Part shown: positions 1 to 7,604 of the stretch, piece by piece
Layout of the letters: each line of letters begins with the position of its first letter
Numbering within the stretch: position 1 is the first letter of the stretch
From: Halorubrum sp. 48-1-W
Lineage (GTDB): Archaea > Halobacteriota > Halobacteria > Halobacteriales > Haloferacaceae
Direction: 5' to 3'
Assembly (NCBI RefSeq): GCF_003287355.1
Contig: NZ_QMIM01000034.1
Coordinates: forward strand, 1-50,433
DNA: 50,433 bases
Translations under genes and position numbers: made by a program
The notes under the pieces: generated by a model
Seen by the model: the letters and a program-made list of their open reading frames with translations, nothing else
Told to the model about the DNA's origin: nothing
Databases searched by the model: none

Positions 1-65
1 ATCTCGTTCCTATCAAGTCGATCTCTCACGAAACAACTGTACTATTAGCACGCCGACTCTCACGG

Positions 66-80
66 GTGATTCACTATCAC
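66..80. other. 15-bp palindrome near the window edge
   Basis: GTGAT and ATCAC arms flank a 5-nt centre. It lies next to an A/T-rich stretch (about 82-94) that reads as a TATA box on the minus strand, so it could be an operator for a gene beginning left of the window. Positions 1-146 hold no gene that I can see. Confidence 0.25.
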
Positions 81-146
81 AGAAAATAAATAAAGCGGAC
101 ATCCGTTCGCTCCCGTGCCCGGTCATGCGACACGGTTACCACCCCT

Positions 147-617
147 CTACTCCCGGCGCAACACGAGCGCGTCGCCGTCGGCGTACGCGTCGGGTCGGCG
201 GTCCACGACGTCGAACCCGCACGCCTCGTAGAGCGCGAGCGCGGCGTCGTTGTCGGGGTGTGCCTGGAGGGTCACCGGTCCGTCCGCGTCGGCGACGACC
301 GCCGCGAGGAGCCCCCGGGCACGGCCCTGCCGACGGAAGTCGGGGGCGACCACGAGCTCGGCGAGGTGACTGCCGGGCCGGGTCGGCGCGTCTACCGGGA
401 GCGCGTAGCCGACGACGCGGTCCGCGCCGTGTCGGGACCGCCCGTCGTCGGGACCGGCCTCGGCGACGCTCACGAACCCCGTCCCGACCGCGATCCCGTA
501 TTCGAGTAAATCCGGGCTCGGCTGGCGGAGGTGCGTCTGGAGCGTTCGGACCCGGTCGGCGTCCGCGGGATCGATCGGTCGGACGCGCGGGTCCGAGACG
601 ACCTCGAGGTCGGTCAT
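147..617 (-). CDS. GNAT family N-acetyltransferase
   Basis: A 156-aa protein of the size of a single GNAT domain. The acetyl-CoA pyrophosphate-binding signature RRQGRARG sits at about residues 95-102, after the beta strand HLAELVVAP. The C-terminal part NDAALALYEACGFDVVDRR (about 123-141) is the usual RimI-like alpha4-beta6 region. It should transfer an acetyl group from acetyl-CoA to an amine; the substrate cannot be read from the sequence. The ATG start lies 4 nt after the stop of the upstream membrane-protein gene on the same strand, so the two are probably co-transcribed. No signal peptide or membrane segment is present, so the enzyme should be cytosolic. Confidence 0.88.
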   Translation of the reverse strand: MTDLEVVSDPRVRPIDPADADRVRTLQTHLRQPSPDLLEYGIAVGTGFVSVAEAGPDDGRSRHGADRVVGYALPVDAPTRPGSHLAELVVAPDFRRQGRARGLLAAVVADADGPVTLQAHPDNDAALALYEACGFDVVDRRPDAYADGDALVLRRE

Positions 618-621
618 CGGA

Positions 622-1977
622 TCACCCCACCGCGACGCCGACGGCGACCGCGAGGACCGCGCCGGAGAGGGTCGCGAGGAAGTTCACCGCCTGGTTGCCG
701 ATCCGCTCCCCTTCGATCAGCGCGCCAAGGACGCTATCGGCGGTCATCCCCCCGACGCCGGCGACGACCACGACCCCGCCGCCGAGGAGGGGGCCGCCGG
801 CGACGACCGGATCGCCGATCGGCAACGGGACTACAGCGAGGAGGGCGACGAGCGCGGCCCCGGCGAGCCCGGCGACCTCACCCTGCCAGGTGACGGCCCC
901 GTCGGTGCCGGGGTCGACGGGCCGGAGGGTCGTGATCAGTCGTGGAGAGTCGAAGAGGCCGCCGATCTCCGAAGAGAGCGTGTCCGCCATCGCGGTGGCG
1001 ACCGCGCCGGCGAACGCGAGCCGGAAGACCGACTCGGGCACGCCGACGTGGGCGGTGGCGGCGTAGCCGACGAGCGCGACGAGTGCGACCGCGGAGTTGG
1101 CGAGGACGTTTCCCGTGCCGCGCGCGCCCTGGTTCTCCTGGGCGACGCCGCGGTCCGCCTTCTCCTCGAAGCGGTACTTCGAGGCGAGCCCGCCGACGGC
1201 GTAGAACGCCATCAGCGTGAGGAACCAGGCCACGCCGCCGAGCACGACGGTGAGGAGCGAGAGCAACACCCCGGTGAGCATCCCCGGAACCGAGGCCGCC
1301 CCGAGCGCGTACGAGGCGTAGCCGAGCGCGGCGGTGACGGCGAGCGCCACGGCGACGCCGAGGGCGGTCACGGTCGGGTCGAGCGCCGTGAACCCCCACG
1401 CGACCAGCGCGACGACGACGACCGTGATGTGGGCGTCGCGTGCGTACACGAGCGAGCGGACGAGCGCGGCAGTCAGGACGGCGAGGGCCCCGTGGAACGC
1501 GAACCCGGGGAGCCCGGCGACGACGGCGCCGGGGCCGACGTCGGAGGCGACCGCGACGGCGACCGCCTGTCCCGCCACCGCGGCGAGCCCGCCGACCGCG
1601 AGGTAGCCGGCGACGAGCCGGAACTCGTCGTCCGAGCGCGTTCGGACGAGTTCACGCCCGAACCGGCCGGCGCCGACCGCGAGCGCGGCCGCCGCGAACG
1701 CGCCCGCGGGGAGCGGCACGGGTGGGACGGTGGCGACGACCGCGAGCCCCGCGAGCGCGAGCGCGAACGCGCCGACGCCGAAGAGGCGCTCCTCCTCCCT
1801 GTCGCCCGGCAGCGCGAGGGTCTCGAACCACTCCCCGTCGCGGATCCCGAGGAGAAACACGCCGGCAGCGAGCAGGAAAGGGGCGGCCGCAGCGTAGCCG
1901 AGTGCCGGCGCGAACGCCGCGAGCGCGGCCACTGCGGCGAACACGCTCGCGCGTTTGACCCTCCGATACACACCCAC
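622..1977 (-). CDS. DUF92 (TMEM19/VTE6-like) integral membrane protein
   Basis: A 451-aa, very hydrophobic Ala/Val/Gly/Leu-rich protein with roughly 11-12 predicted membrane helices. The C-terminal half matches the DUF92 family, with the conserved patch ADTLSSEIGG near residues 331-340 followed by ITTLRPVDPGTDGAVTWQGE. Plant members (VTE6) phosphorylate phytyl phosphate; a polyprenyl-phosphate kinase role is only an inference here. DUF92 proteins are usually about 250 aa, so the N-terminal ~190 residues are an added membrane module. The start shown is GTG; a second in-frame GTG two codons later (1971) fits a TATA-like TTAAG at about 1996 better. The acetyltransferase gene follows after 4 nt. 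Confidence 0.8.
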   Translation of the reverse strand: MGVYRRVKRASVFAAVAALAAFAPALGYAAAAPFLLAAGVFLLGIRDGEWFETLALPGDREEERLFGVGAFALALAGLAVVATVPPVPLPAGAFAAAALAVGAGRFGRELVRTRSDDEFRLVAGYLAVGGLAAVAGQAVAVAVASDVGPGAVVAGLPGFAFHGALAVLTAALVRSLVYARDAHITVVVVALVAWGFTALDPTVTALGVAVALAVTAALGYASYALGAASVPGMLTGVLLSLLTVVLGGVAWFLTLMAFYAVGGLASKYRFEEKADRGVAQENQGARGTGNVLANSAVALVALVGYAATAHVGVPESVFRLAFAGAVATAMADTLSSEIGGLFDSPRLITTLRPVDPGTDGAVTWQGEVAGLAGAALVALLAVVPLPIGDPVVAGGPLLGGGVVVVAGVGGMTADSVLGALIEGERIGNQAVNFLATLSGAVLAVAVGVAVG

Positions 1978-2130
1978 GGGTACCCCCGACGACCACTTAA
2001 CCCTCCCGACAACGGGTCAACGAAGCCGCTCGACTGACGGCCGGAAGCGACGATAAAAGGGAACGGAGGCCACGGCGACGAGGCAGGCTCGACGGCGCCC
2101 GTGACGGTAGCTGAACCAGTCCGTCGCGAT

Positions 2131-2241
2131 TCAGTACCGGTACTCGTTGAATTGGACCGCGTGACCCTCGATGACCGGGACCGTCCGCTCGGGGTCGGCG
2201 TCGTCGTCCGCAGTCGTGTCGTGTGAGTCAACCGCTGTCAT
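2131..2241 (-). CDS. 36-aa acidic microprotein (hypothetical)
   Basis: The ATG is placed 22 nt downstream of a clear TATA box (2264-2271), the spacing of leaderless haloarchaeal mRNAs. The peptide has an acidic, disordered N-terminus (TTADDDADPERT) and a hydrophobic/aromatic end, VPVIEGHAVQFNEYRY. Codon use is high-GC at third positions like neighbouring genes. It is too short for domain recognition and I do not know a function. It stands alone between the divergent-looking start of the DUF92 gene and the 3' end of the HAD gene. Confidence 0.6.
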   Translation of the reverse strand: MTAVDSHDTTADDDADPERTVPVIEGHAVQFNEYRY

Positions 2242-2263
2242 ACTTCGGTAGTCGAAGCACTCC

Positions 2264-2271
2264 TATATAAA
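2264..2271 (-). promoter_or_regulatory. TATA box of the 36-aa microgene
   Basis: Reads TTTATATA on the minus strand, 22 nt before the ATG at 2241. This implies transcription starting at or next to the start codon. Confidence 0.65.
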
Positions 2272-2350
2272 CTATGCGGTAAGAACCTCCGGATCCGCAC
2301 GCGGGGAGGGTGTCCGTCCCCGGACGTGAAAACGGCGGCAGGGACCGGTC

Positions 2351-2399
2351 CGGTCAGTCGAGCAGGCGTCCGAGGTCGGGGCGGTCAGTCGAGCAGGCG
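2351..2399. repeat. 18-bp direct repeat at the 3' end of the HAD gene
   Basis: CGGTCAGTCGAGCAGGCG occurs at 2351-2368 and 2382-2399 (31-bp period). The second copy encodes the last residues and stop of the HAD phosphatase, so the first is a duplicated gene tail lying just past the stop. Confidence 0.7.
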
Positions 2400-3164
2400 A
2401 TCGATCTCGCCGAGGTGGTCGATGACGTGGTCGGGGTCGAGGTCGCTCTCGGCGAGGTCGCTCTCGTCGGTGACGCCCGACAGTACGAGGACGGTGGTCA
2501 TCCCGGCGCGCGCGCCGAGCGCGATGTCGGTGTCGAGGCGGTCGCCGACGACGAGACACTCGTCCGGCGGGTACGGAAGCCGTTCACGGACCATCCCGAT
2601 CGCGGGGTCGGAGGGCTTCCCGAGGACGACGTCGGGATCGCGCTCGGCGACCGCCGCGACCGCCCGGATCACCGCGCCGGAGCCGGGGACGTCGCGTTCC
2701 GCTGCGGGGATGACCACGTCGGGGTCCGTCCCGATGAACGGGATCCCGCGGTCGAGCGCCCACAGCGCCGAACACAGGTCGTCGTAGTCGAACGAGCGGT
2801 CGATCGAGGCGACGAACGCGTCCGCAGTGTCGACGTCATCCGTGGTCGAGAGGCCCGCGTCGGTGAACTGTTCGAAGAGGCCGGGCGCGCCCAGACAGAA
2901 CAGGTCGTCGTCGGGGTGGTGTTCCCGGAGGTACGCCGTGGTCACGCTCCCGGCAGTGATCACGTCCGCGGCGGTGACGTCGTAGCCCGCCGTACCCAGC
3001 CGGTCGACGTACGCCGGCGGTGTCTTCGTCGGGTTGTTCGAGACGAACAGCGTCTCGACGCCGGCCTCGCGCAACCGGCGGTATCCCGACGGCGCGCCGG
3101 GGATCGGGTCGTCACCGCGCACCACCGTCCCGTCGACGTCGAGGACGGCACCGGAGAAGTCCAT
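2385..3164 (-). CDS. HAD-IIA family phosphatase (NagD/AraL-like)
   Basis: A 259-aa cytosolic hydrolase. HAD motif I is at the N-terminus (AVLDVDGTVVRG, with the nucleophile and acid/base aspartates), motif II is FVSNNPTKTP near residues 42-51, motif III is the Lys of GKPSDPAIG, and motif IV is VVGDRLDTDIALGARAGM. The C2 cap between motifs II and III and the overall length are typical of subclass IIA, which dephosphorylates small phosphometabolites such as nucleotides or sugar phosphates. The ATG at 3164 was chosen because motif I then begins within seven residues; the frame stays open much further upstream but overlaps arfA. It is divergent from arfA, with about 130 bp between them. Confidence 0.87.
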   Translation of the reverse strand: MDFSGAVLDVDGTVVRGDDPIPGAPSGYRRLREAGVETLFVSNNPTKTPPAYVDRLGTAGYDVTAADVITAGSVTTAYLREHHPDDDLFCLGAPGLFEQFTDAGLSTTDDVDTADAFVASIDRSFDYDDLCSALWALDRGIPFIGTDPDVVIPAAERDVPGSGAVIRAVAAVAERDPDVVLGKPSDPAIGMVRERLPYPPDECLVVGDRLDTDIALGARAGMTTVLVLSGVTDESDLAESDLDPDHVIDHLGEIDRLLD

Positions 3165-3293
3165 ACCCTCCCTCGGGTCGCCGTCGTCGTATGGGTTGCG
3201 CTCGACGCGTCGCGAACGTTCCAATATCGGGACGGGTCGCATCTTCGGGATAACGGAAGGGTAAAGCGGCGGCGGTCCGAACCGACGGGTACT

Positions 3294-4067
3294 GTGACGA
3301 CGACCCAGGTGACCCTCGTCCAGATCGACAACTACGGGCCGTGGACGGTGACGCCGGAACCCCGCCGGGAGATGGACCTCCAGAGCCTCCAGTCCCGACT
3401 CTTCGCCGACATCGCCGAGTTCCTCGGTCACCGCGACGGATACGCGTTCTTCACCCGGTTCGACAACATGATCGCGGTGACGAACGGGGTCGACGGCGAC
3501 GCGCTCGCCACACTCCAGGAATCGATCGGCAACCGCTACCCGGTGACCGTCAGCCTCGGGACCGCCGTGAGCGACCGGCCGATCGACGCCCTCGAGGCGG
3601 CCAACGGCCGGCTTCAGACCGTCGGAAGCGCACAGGACGAGGGCCGGACCGAGGTGCTCGCCGGCGAGTACCTGACCGAGACGAGCCCCGGGGACGTCCA
3701 GATCGCCCACTTCGACGTGGTGAACGTGACCGGCAAGTACACCGACCGGCTCAACGAGTTCGACACGTTCATCGACATCGAGCGGGCGTACGCGTCCCTG
3801 ATGCGGCACCTCCGGCGGGAACACGGCGCGCTCGCCTTCTTCGTCGGCGGCGACAACGTGATCGCCGTCTGCCCGGACATGCCCGAGTCCGCGTTCGCGG
3901 ACGCGGTCGACCACGTCGTCGCCGACGTCGACGTGGAGCTCCAGGTCGGCGTCGGTCGCGGGGCCTCCGCCCACGAGGCGGGGTTCGCCGCCAAACACGC
4001 CTTGGAGGACTGCCGACACGCCGGGACCGCGGTCGAGCTGTTCGGCGCGCCGACCGCGAGCGATTGA
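3294..4067 (+). CDS. arfA: GTP cyclohydrolase IIa (archaeal type, GCH III)
   Basis: A 257-aa homologue of the Methanocaldococcus GCH III/ArfA family (about 260 aa). It should hydrolyse GTP to the formamidopyrimidine nucleotide FAPy, the first step of archaeal riboflavin and F420 deazaflavin synthesis. Family features are the start TTTQVTLVQIDNYGPWTVTP, the segment DGYAFFTRFDNMIAVTNG, and the repeated half-domain containing HGALAFFVGGDNVIAVCPD; the two related halves give the known tandem palm-like fold. The GTG start at 3294 places the protein at family length; the open frame further upstream is the shadow of the divergent HAD gene. The glycosyltransferase gene follows after 17 nt. Confidence 0.9.
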   Translation: MTTTQVTLVQIDNYGPWTVTPEPRREMDLQSLQSRLFADIAEFLGHRDGYAFFTRFDNMIAVTNGVDGDALATLQESIGNRYPVTVSLGTAVSDRPIDALEAANGRLQTVGSAQDEGRTEVLAGEYLTETSPGDVQIAHFDVVNVTGKYTDRLNEFDTFIDIERAYASLMRHLRREHGALAFFVGGDNVIAVCPDMPESAFADAVDHVVADVDVELQVGVGRGASAHEAGFAAKHALEDCRHAGTAVELFGAPTASD

Positions 4068-4084
4068 GATGGGGGGCGACTGAG

Positions 4085-5371
4085 ATGGGAGATCGGGACG
4101 GCGGTTCCGGTCCCGGTACTCCCCACTCGCACGGTCCCGATCACGACGACCACTCCCCCGACGACCACTCCCCCGACGACCACTCCCCCGACGACCACTC
4201 TCCCGACGACGGCAACGGAGGAGATCCGCACGTCGGGATCGTGGTCTACGGCGACCTCGATACCCGGTCCGGGGGGTTCCTCTACGACAGACGTCTCGCC
4301 GACCACCTCTTGGAGCGCGGCTGGGCGGTCGAGGTCGTCTCGCTCCCGGAACGGCCGTATCGCCGCTCGATCCTCACGAACCTCACACCCGGGCTCGTCC
4401 GTCGGCTGGAGCGCTTCGACGTCGTCGTCGAGGACGCCTACTGCGGCCCGTCGCTGTTCCTCGCGAACCGCCGGCTCGAGACGCCCGTGGTCGCGTTGGT
4501 CCACTACCTCCGGTCGGCAGTCGTCGGCGAGGGCGTCGACGGCCGGGTGGTCCGGACGATCGAGCGCAACTACCTCCGAACCGCGGACGCGTACGTGTTC
4601 AACAGCTGGCCGACGCGGGAGGCGGTCGCCGAGCTGTGCGGGGTCGACGGCGACGAACGGCCCGGCGGGGCGGGGGAGGAGGCGTCGCTTCCCGGCGTCG
4701 TCGCACCCCCCGCCGGGGACCGACTCGGGACGGCCCCCGCGCTCTCTGGCGACCGGCTGACCCGGAACCCGTTCCGGGTGGTCGCCGTCGGAAACGTCAC
4801 CCCACGGAAGGGGATCTCGACCCTGATCCGGGGGCTGTCACGCCTCGAGGCGGGGATCGACTGGCGACTCCGGATCGTCGGCGACACCGCGGTCGCACCC
4901 GACCACGTCGCCTCGTTGCGGGCGCTCGCCGACCGTCTCGGCGTCGCGGACGGGGTCGCGTTCGCCGGTCGCGTCGACGACGACGCCCTCCGGGAGGAAC
5001 TGCGCTCGGCGCACGTCCTCGCGGTGCCGTCCCGGTACGAGCCGTTCGGGATCGTCTACCTGGAAGGGATGGCGTTCGGGCTGCCGGCGATCGCCTCGGC
5101 GAACGGCGGGGCGAGCGACTTCGTGGGCGAGCACAACGGCGCGCTCGTCCCGCCGGGCGACGACGAGGCCGTTGCCGCCGCGATCGGGCCGCTGGCGCGC
5201 GACCGCGACCGCCTCCGCCGGGTGAGCGAGGCGGCACGCGACACCTTCCGGGCGCACCCGACCTGGGAGGAGACATGCGGCCGCGTCCGGCGATACCTCC
5301 GGCGGGTCGTCGAGGACGGGACGGGGTCGGAGTCGGTTCCGTCCGTCGGGTCTCTCGGATCTCACCGTTGA
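4085..5371 (+). CDS. Glycosyltransferase family 4 (GT-B fold)
   Basis: A 428-aa protein. Residues 1 to about 45 form a low-complexity, His/Asp/Pro/Ser-rich tail with four DDHSP repeats. The GT-B fold begins at HVGIVVYGDLDTRSGGFLYD. The donor-binding C-terminal domain shows VVAVGNVTPRKGISTLIRGL and the EX7E-type signature VPSRYEPFGIVYLEGMAFGL with GLPAIASANGGASDFV. It should transfer a sugar from a nucleotide sugar to a lipid, glycan or protein. It lacks membrane helices, so it would be cytosolic or membrane-peripheral. The ATG 17 nt after arfA is preferred because it includes the whole repeat tail. The gene is not part of an evident glycan cluster. Confidence 0.88.
   Translation: MGDRDGGSGPGTPHSHGPDHDDHSPDDHSPDDHSPDDHSPDDGNGGDPHVGIVVYGDLDTRSGGFLYDRRLADHLLERGWAVEVVSLPERPYRRSILTNLTPGLVRRLERFDVVVEDAYCGPSLFLANRRLETPVVALVHYLRSAVVGEGVDGRVVRTIERNYLRTADAYVFNSWPTREAVAELCGVDGDERPGGAGEEASLPGVVAPPAGDRLGTAPALSGDRLTRNPFRVVAVGNVTPRKGISTLIRGLSRLEAGIDWRLRIVGDTAVAPDHVASLRALADRLGVADGVAFAGRVDDDALREELRSAHVLAVPSRYEPFGIVYLEGMAFGLPAIASANGGASDFVGEHNGALVPPGDDEAVAAAIGPLARDRDRLRRVSEAARDTFRAHPTWEETCGRVRRYLRRVVEDGTGSESVPSVGSLGSHR
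4145..4204 (+). repeat. 15-bp coding tandem repeat (DDHSP x4)
   Basis: Four tandem copies of GACGACCACTCCCCC, the last with one C-to-T change. They encode a His/Asp-rich linker at the N-terminus of the glycosyltransferase. Near-identical copies point to recent slippage expansion. Confidence 0.9.
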
Positions 5372-5388
5372 TAATTCCCGTGTGAATT

Positions 5389-5395
5389 TTTTATG
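5389..5395 (+). promoter_or_regulatory. TATA box for the 76-aa zinc-finger-like gene
   Basis: TTTTATG within a T-run lies 25 nt before the ATG at 5421 and supports that start over an in-frame ATG at 5382. Confidence 0.6.
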
Positions 5396-5420
5396 CCCAT
5401 GTAGGGAACGACCGGATAGA

Positions 5421-5651
5421 ATGTCAGAGGAGATAGTCTTCGTCTGCACGGCGGAGGGGTGTGACGCCGGACCGTGGGAGGGGGCTCACGACGCGATGGC
5501 CCACTGCGAGGAGAACCCCGACCACGGGTACACCGGCCGGCCGCGGTCGGCGGTCGACGACGTGATCCCCGCGACCGCGGTCGAGAAGCGCGACAACCGA
5601 AACCTCCAGCACAAGGGCCACCCGAAGGGCGCGCTGGCGAACGACGACTGA
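5421..5651 (+). CDS. Small Cys/His protein, possible zinc finger (hypothetical)
   Basis: A 76-aa haloarchaeal-type protein. It carries CTAEGC followed about 18 residues later by AHCEENPDH, a spacing that could coordinate one zinc ion in a C2H2-like way. The rest is charged and ends RNLQHKGHPKGALANDD. No enzyme motif is present. The ATG at 5421 follows a TATA box by 25 nt. It converges with another Cys/His microprotein gene, with 15 nt between their stops. A role in nucleic-acid or protein binding is an inference only. Confidence 0.72.
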   Translation: MSEEIVFVCTAEGCDAGPWEGAHDAMAHCEENPDHGYTGRPRSAVDDVIPATAVEKRDNRNLQHKGHPKGALANDD

Positions 5652-5666
5652 GACGCCACGACTCCC

Positions 5667-5873
5667 CTACTCCTCCTCGAACAGGCCGAGGTCGGCGGCG
5701 ACGAGGTCGGCCAACCGGTCTTTGAGCCCCGGGTCGACCTCGGCCACCTCCTCGCCGTCGTGTGTTCCCTCGTTGTGCCGGGAGAGGGCGTCAGCCACGT
5801 CCGAGAGGGGGACCCGCGTCTCCGTCTCGCAGTCGGTACACACGATCGGGACGGTCGGCTCCTCGGAAGACAT
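5667..5873 (-). CDS. Small Cys/His protein with CxxC (hypothetical)
   Basis: A 68-aa protein beginning MSSEEPTVPIVCTDCETETR. A CxxC pair near residues 12-15 is followed by HNEGTH about 18 residues later, giving a possible C2H2-type zinc site. The C-terminal half (VDPGLKDRLADLVAADLGLF) is likely an amphipathic helix. The start at 5873 lies 24 nt downstream of a TATA box. It is convergent with the 76-aa Cys/His gene; the two have the same arrangement (metal site, then helix) but no obvious common sequence. The function is unknown. Confidence 0.7.
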   Translation of the reverse strand: MSSEEPTVPIVCTDCETETRVPLSDVADALSRHNEGTHDGEEVAEVDPGLKDRLADLVAADLGLFEEE

Positions 5874-5897
5874 CGCTCGAAGGGTGGTCGGTGGTCG

Positions 5898-5905
5898 GTA
5901 TATGC
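5898..5905 (-). promoter_or_regulatory. TATA box for the 68-aa gene
   Basis: GCATATAC on the minus strand, 24 nt before the ATG at 5873; a leaderless transcript is expected. Confidence 0.6.
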
Positions 5906-5991
5906 CTTCGGGGACACGGCGCACCTGACGGGAACGGGCCGAGTCGCCGACGACTCGAAAACGCCTAAGTCACGGCGACCCAAGTCCGTGT

Positions 5992-7545
5992 ATGGTCGAG
6001 GCACCAGCGACGGAGGAAGGGTGGTTCGCGCTACACGAGTTCCGGTCGATCGACTGGGACGCGTGGCGGGACGCGCCCGACCGGAAGCGGGAGCGGGCCA
6101 TCGAAGAGGGTCGATCGTACCTACAGCACCGCGAGGATCTCGCGACCGCCGACGCCGGCGAGTCCGCGCTCTTCTCCGTGCTCGGACACAAGGCGGACCT
6201 CTTGACGATCCACTTCCGTCCGACGCTCGACGAGCTGTCGGCGATCGAGCGGAGCTTCGAGAACACCGCCCTCGCCGAGTTCACGACCACGGAGTCGTCG
6301 TACGTCTCGGTCACGGAGGTGTCGGGATACGTCTCGGACGCCTACTTCGAGGGCGACGAGGACGAGGTCGACGAGGGGCTCCGCCGGTATATCGAGGGGA
6401 AGCTGAAACCGGAGATCCCGGACGACGAGTACGTCTCCTTCTACCCGATGAGCAAGCGCCGCGACGAGGAGTACAACTGGTACGACCTCTCCTTCGAGGA
6501 GCGCGCCGAGCTGATGTCCGGCCACGGCGACACCGGCAGGGAGTACGCCGGGCGGATCAAACAGGTGATCGCCTCCTCCGTCGGCTTCGACGACCACGAG
6601 TGGGGCGTGACCCTGTTCGGGTCGGACCCGACCGACATCAAGGACATCGTCTACGAGATGCGGTTCGACGAGGTTTCCTCGCGGTACGGCGAGTTCGGGC
6701 GGTTCTACGTCGGCCGCCGGTTCCCCCCGAGCGACATCGGCGCGTACCTCGCCGGCGAGACGGTCCCGACCGGCGATGCGAGCGGGCACCACGGCGAAAG
6801 CGGCGCGAGCGGGCACCACGGCGAAAGCGGCGCGAGCGGGCACCACAGCGGGGACGGCTCGGCACACGGCGGTCACTCACACGGAGCGGACGACGGCGGG
6901 GACGGTGACGGCCCCCACGGCGGCGATACCGGCTCCCACGACGCCGGAGCCCACGAGGACGACGACGGGATCCGCGGCGAACTCGCCGACCTGGGCGTCT
7001 ACGCCGGCAAGCCCCACGGCGAGGACGTGTTCGCGACGGTGCTGTACAGCGAGGCCGACGTCGACGAGCTGTTCGGGGAGGTCGAGGGGCTCCGCGCCAA
7101 CTTCGACCACTACGGCACCCACGTGAAGACCGCGGTCTACGAGGGGCGCTCCGTCGACCGCGCCGCCGTCGTCTCCCTCTGGGAGACCGGCTCCGCGGCC
7201 GAGACCGCCGCGGGGTTCCTCTCGGAGCTCCCGGGGGTCGTGGGTCGTGCCGGCGAGGAGTCCGGGTTCGGAACGATGGGGATGTTCTACACGGTCAAAC
7301 CCGAACACCGCGAGGACTTCACCGACACCTTCGACGAGGTCGGCGAGGCGCTCGCCGGGATGGACGGCCACCTCGAGACGGATCTCATGGTGAACGTCGA
7401 GGACGACAACGACATGTTCATCGCCAGTCAGTGGCGCGCGAAGGACGACGCGATGGCCTTCTTCGGCTCGGACGACTTCCGCGAGACCGTCCAGTGGGGT
7501 CGCGAGGTCCTCGCCGATCGGCCGCGACACGTCTTTTTGGCGTAG
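5992..7545 (+). CDS. pitA: PitA: ChdC/chlorite-dismutase-like domain fused to ABM domains
   Basis: A 517-aa fusion known from haloarchaea as PitA. Residues 1 to about 255 are a heme-binding Cld/HemQ-type domain. YPMSKRR places Tyr151 and HGDTGRE places His178, the same 27-residue spacing as the catalytic Tyr and proximal His of bacterial coproheme decarboxylases; WGVTLF and YEMRFDEVSSRYGEFG also match. A His/Gly/Asp-rich linker (about 262-325) may bind metal. The remaining C-terminal region holds dimeric alpha/beta-barrel ABM-like domains. The sequence fits coproheme decarboxylation (heme synthesis) better than chlorite dismutation, but that is an inference. A universal stress protein gene follows. 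Confidence 0.88.
   Translation: MVEAPATEEGWFALHEFRSIDWDAWRDAPDRKRERAIEEGRSYLQHREDLATADAGESALFSVLGHKADLLTIHFRPTLDELSAIERSFENTALAEFTTTESSYVSVTEVSGYVSDAYFEGDEDEVDEGLRRYIEGKLKPEIPDDEYVSFYPMSKRRDEEYNWYDLSFEERAELMSGHGDTGREYAGRIKQVIASSVGFDDHEWGVTLFGSDPTDIKDIVYEMRFDEVSSRYGEFGRFYVGRRFPPSDIGAYLAGETVPTGDASGHHGESGASGHHGESGASGHHSGDGSAHGGHSHGADDGGDGDGPHGGDTGSHDAGAHEDDDGIRGELADLGVYAGKPHGEDVFATVLYSEADVDELFGEVEGLRANFDHYGTHVKTAVYEGRSVDRAAVVSLWETGSAAETAAGFLSELPGVVGRAGEESGFGTMGMFYTVKPEHREDFTDTFDEVGEALAGMDGHLETDLMVNVEDDNDMFIASQWRAKDDAMAFFGSDDFRETVQWGREVLADRPRHVFLA
6781..6848 (+). repeat. 27-bp tandem repeat encoding the PitA His-rich linker
   Basis: About 2.5 copies of a 27-bp unit encode SGHHGESGA. The first two copies are identical, so the linker length is probably variable among strains. 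Confidence 0.88.
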
Positions 7546-7572
7546 CGGGCCGGCGTCGACGGCGACCGCCCC

Positions 7573-7580
7573 GTTTTAAC
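7573..7580 (+). promoter_or_regulatory. TATA box of the universal stress protein gene
   Basis: GTTTTAAC lies 24 nt upstream of the ATG at 7605. Confidence 0.6.
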
Positions 7581-7604
7581 TTCCGGGTCGGCGAACGATC
7601 GGCC

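Noticed and set aside
2310-3293. A 328-codon upstream extension of the arfA frame
   Set aside because: It is antisense to the HAD phosphatase, has no GTP cyclohydrolase homology, and a GTG at 3294 gives the family length.
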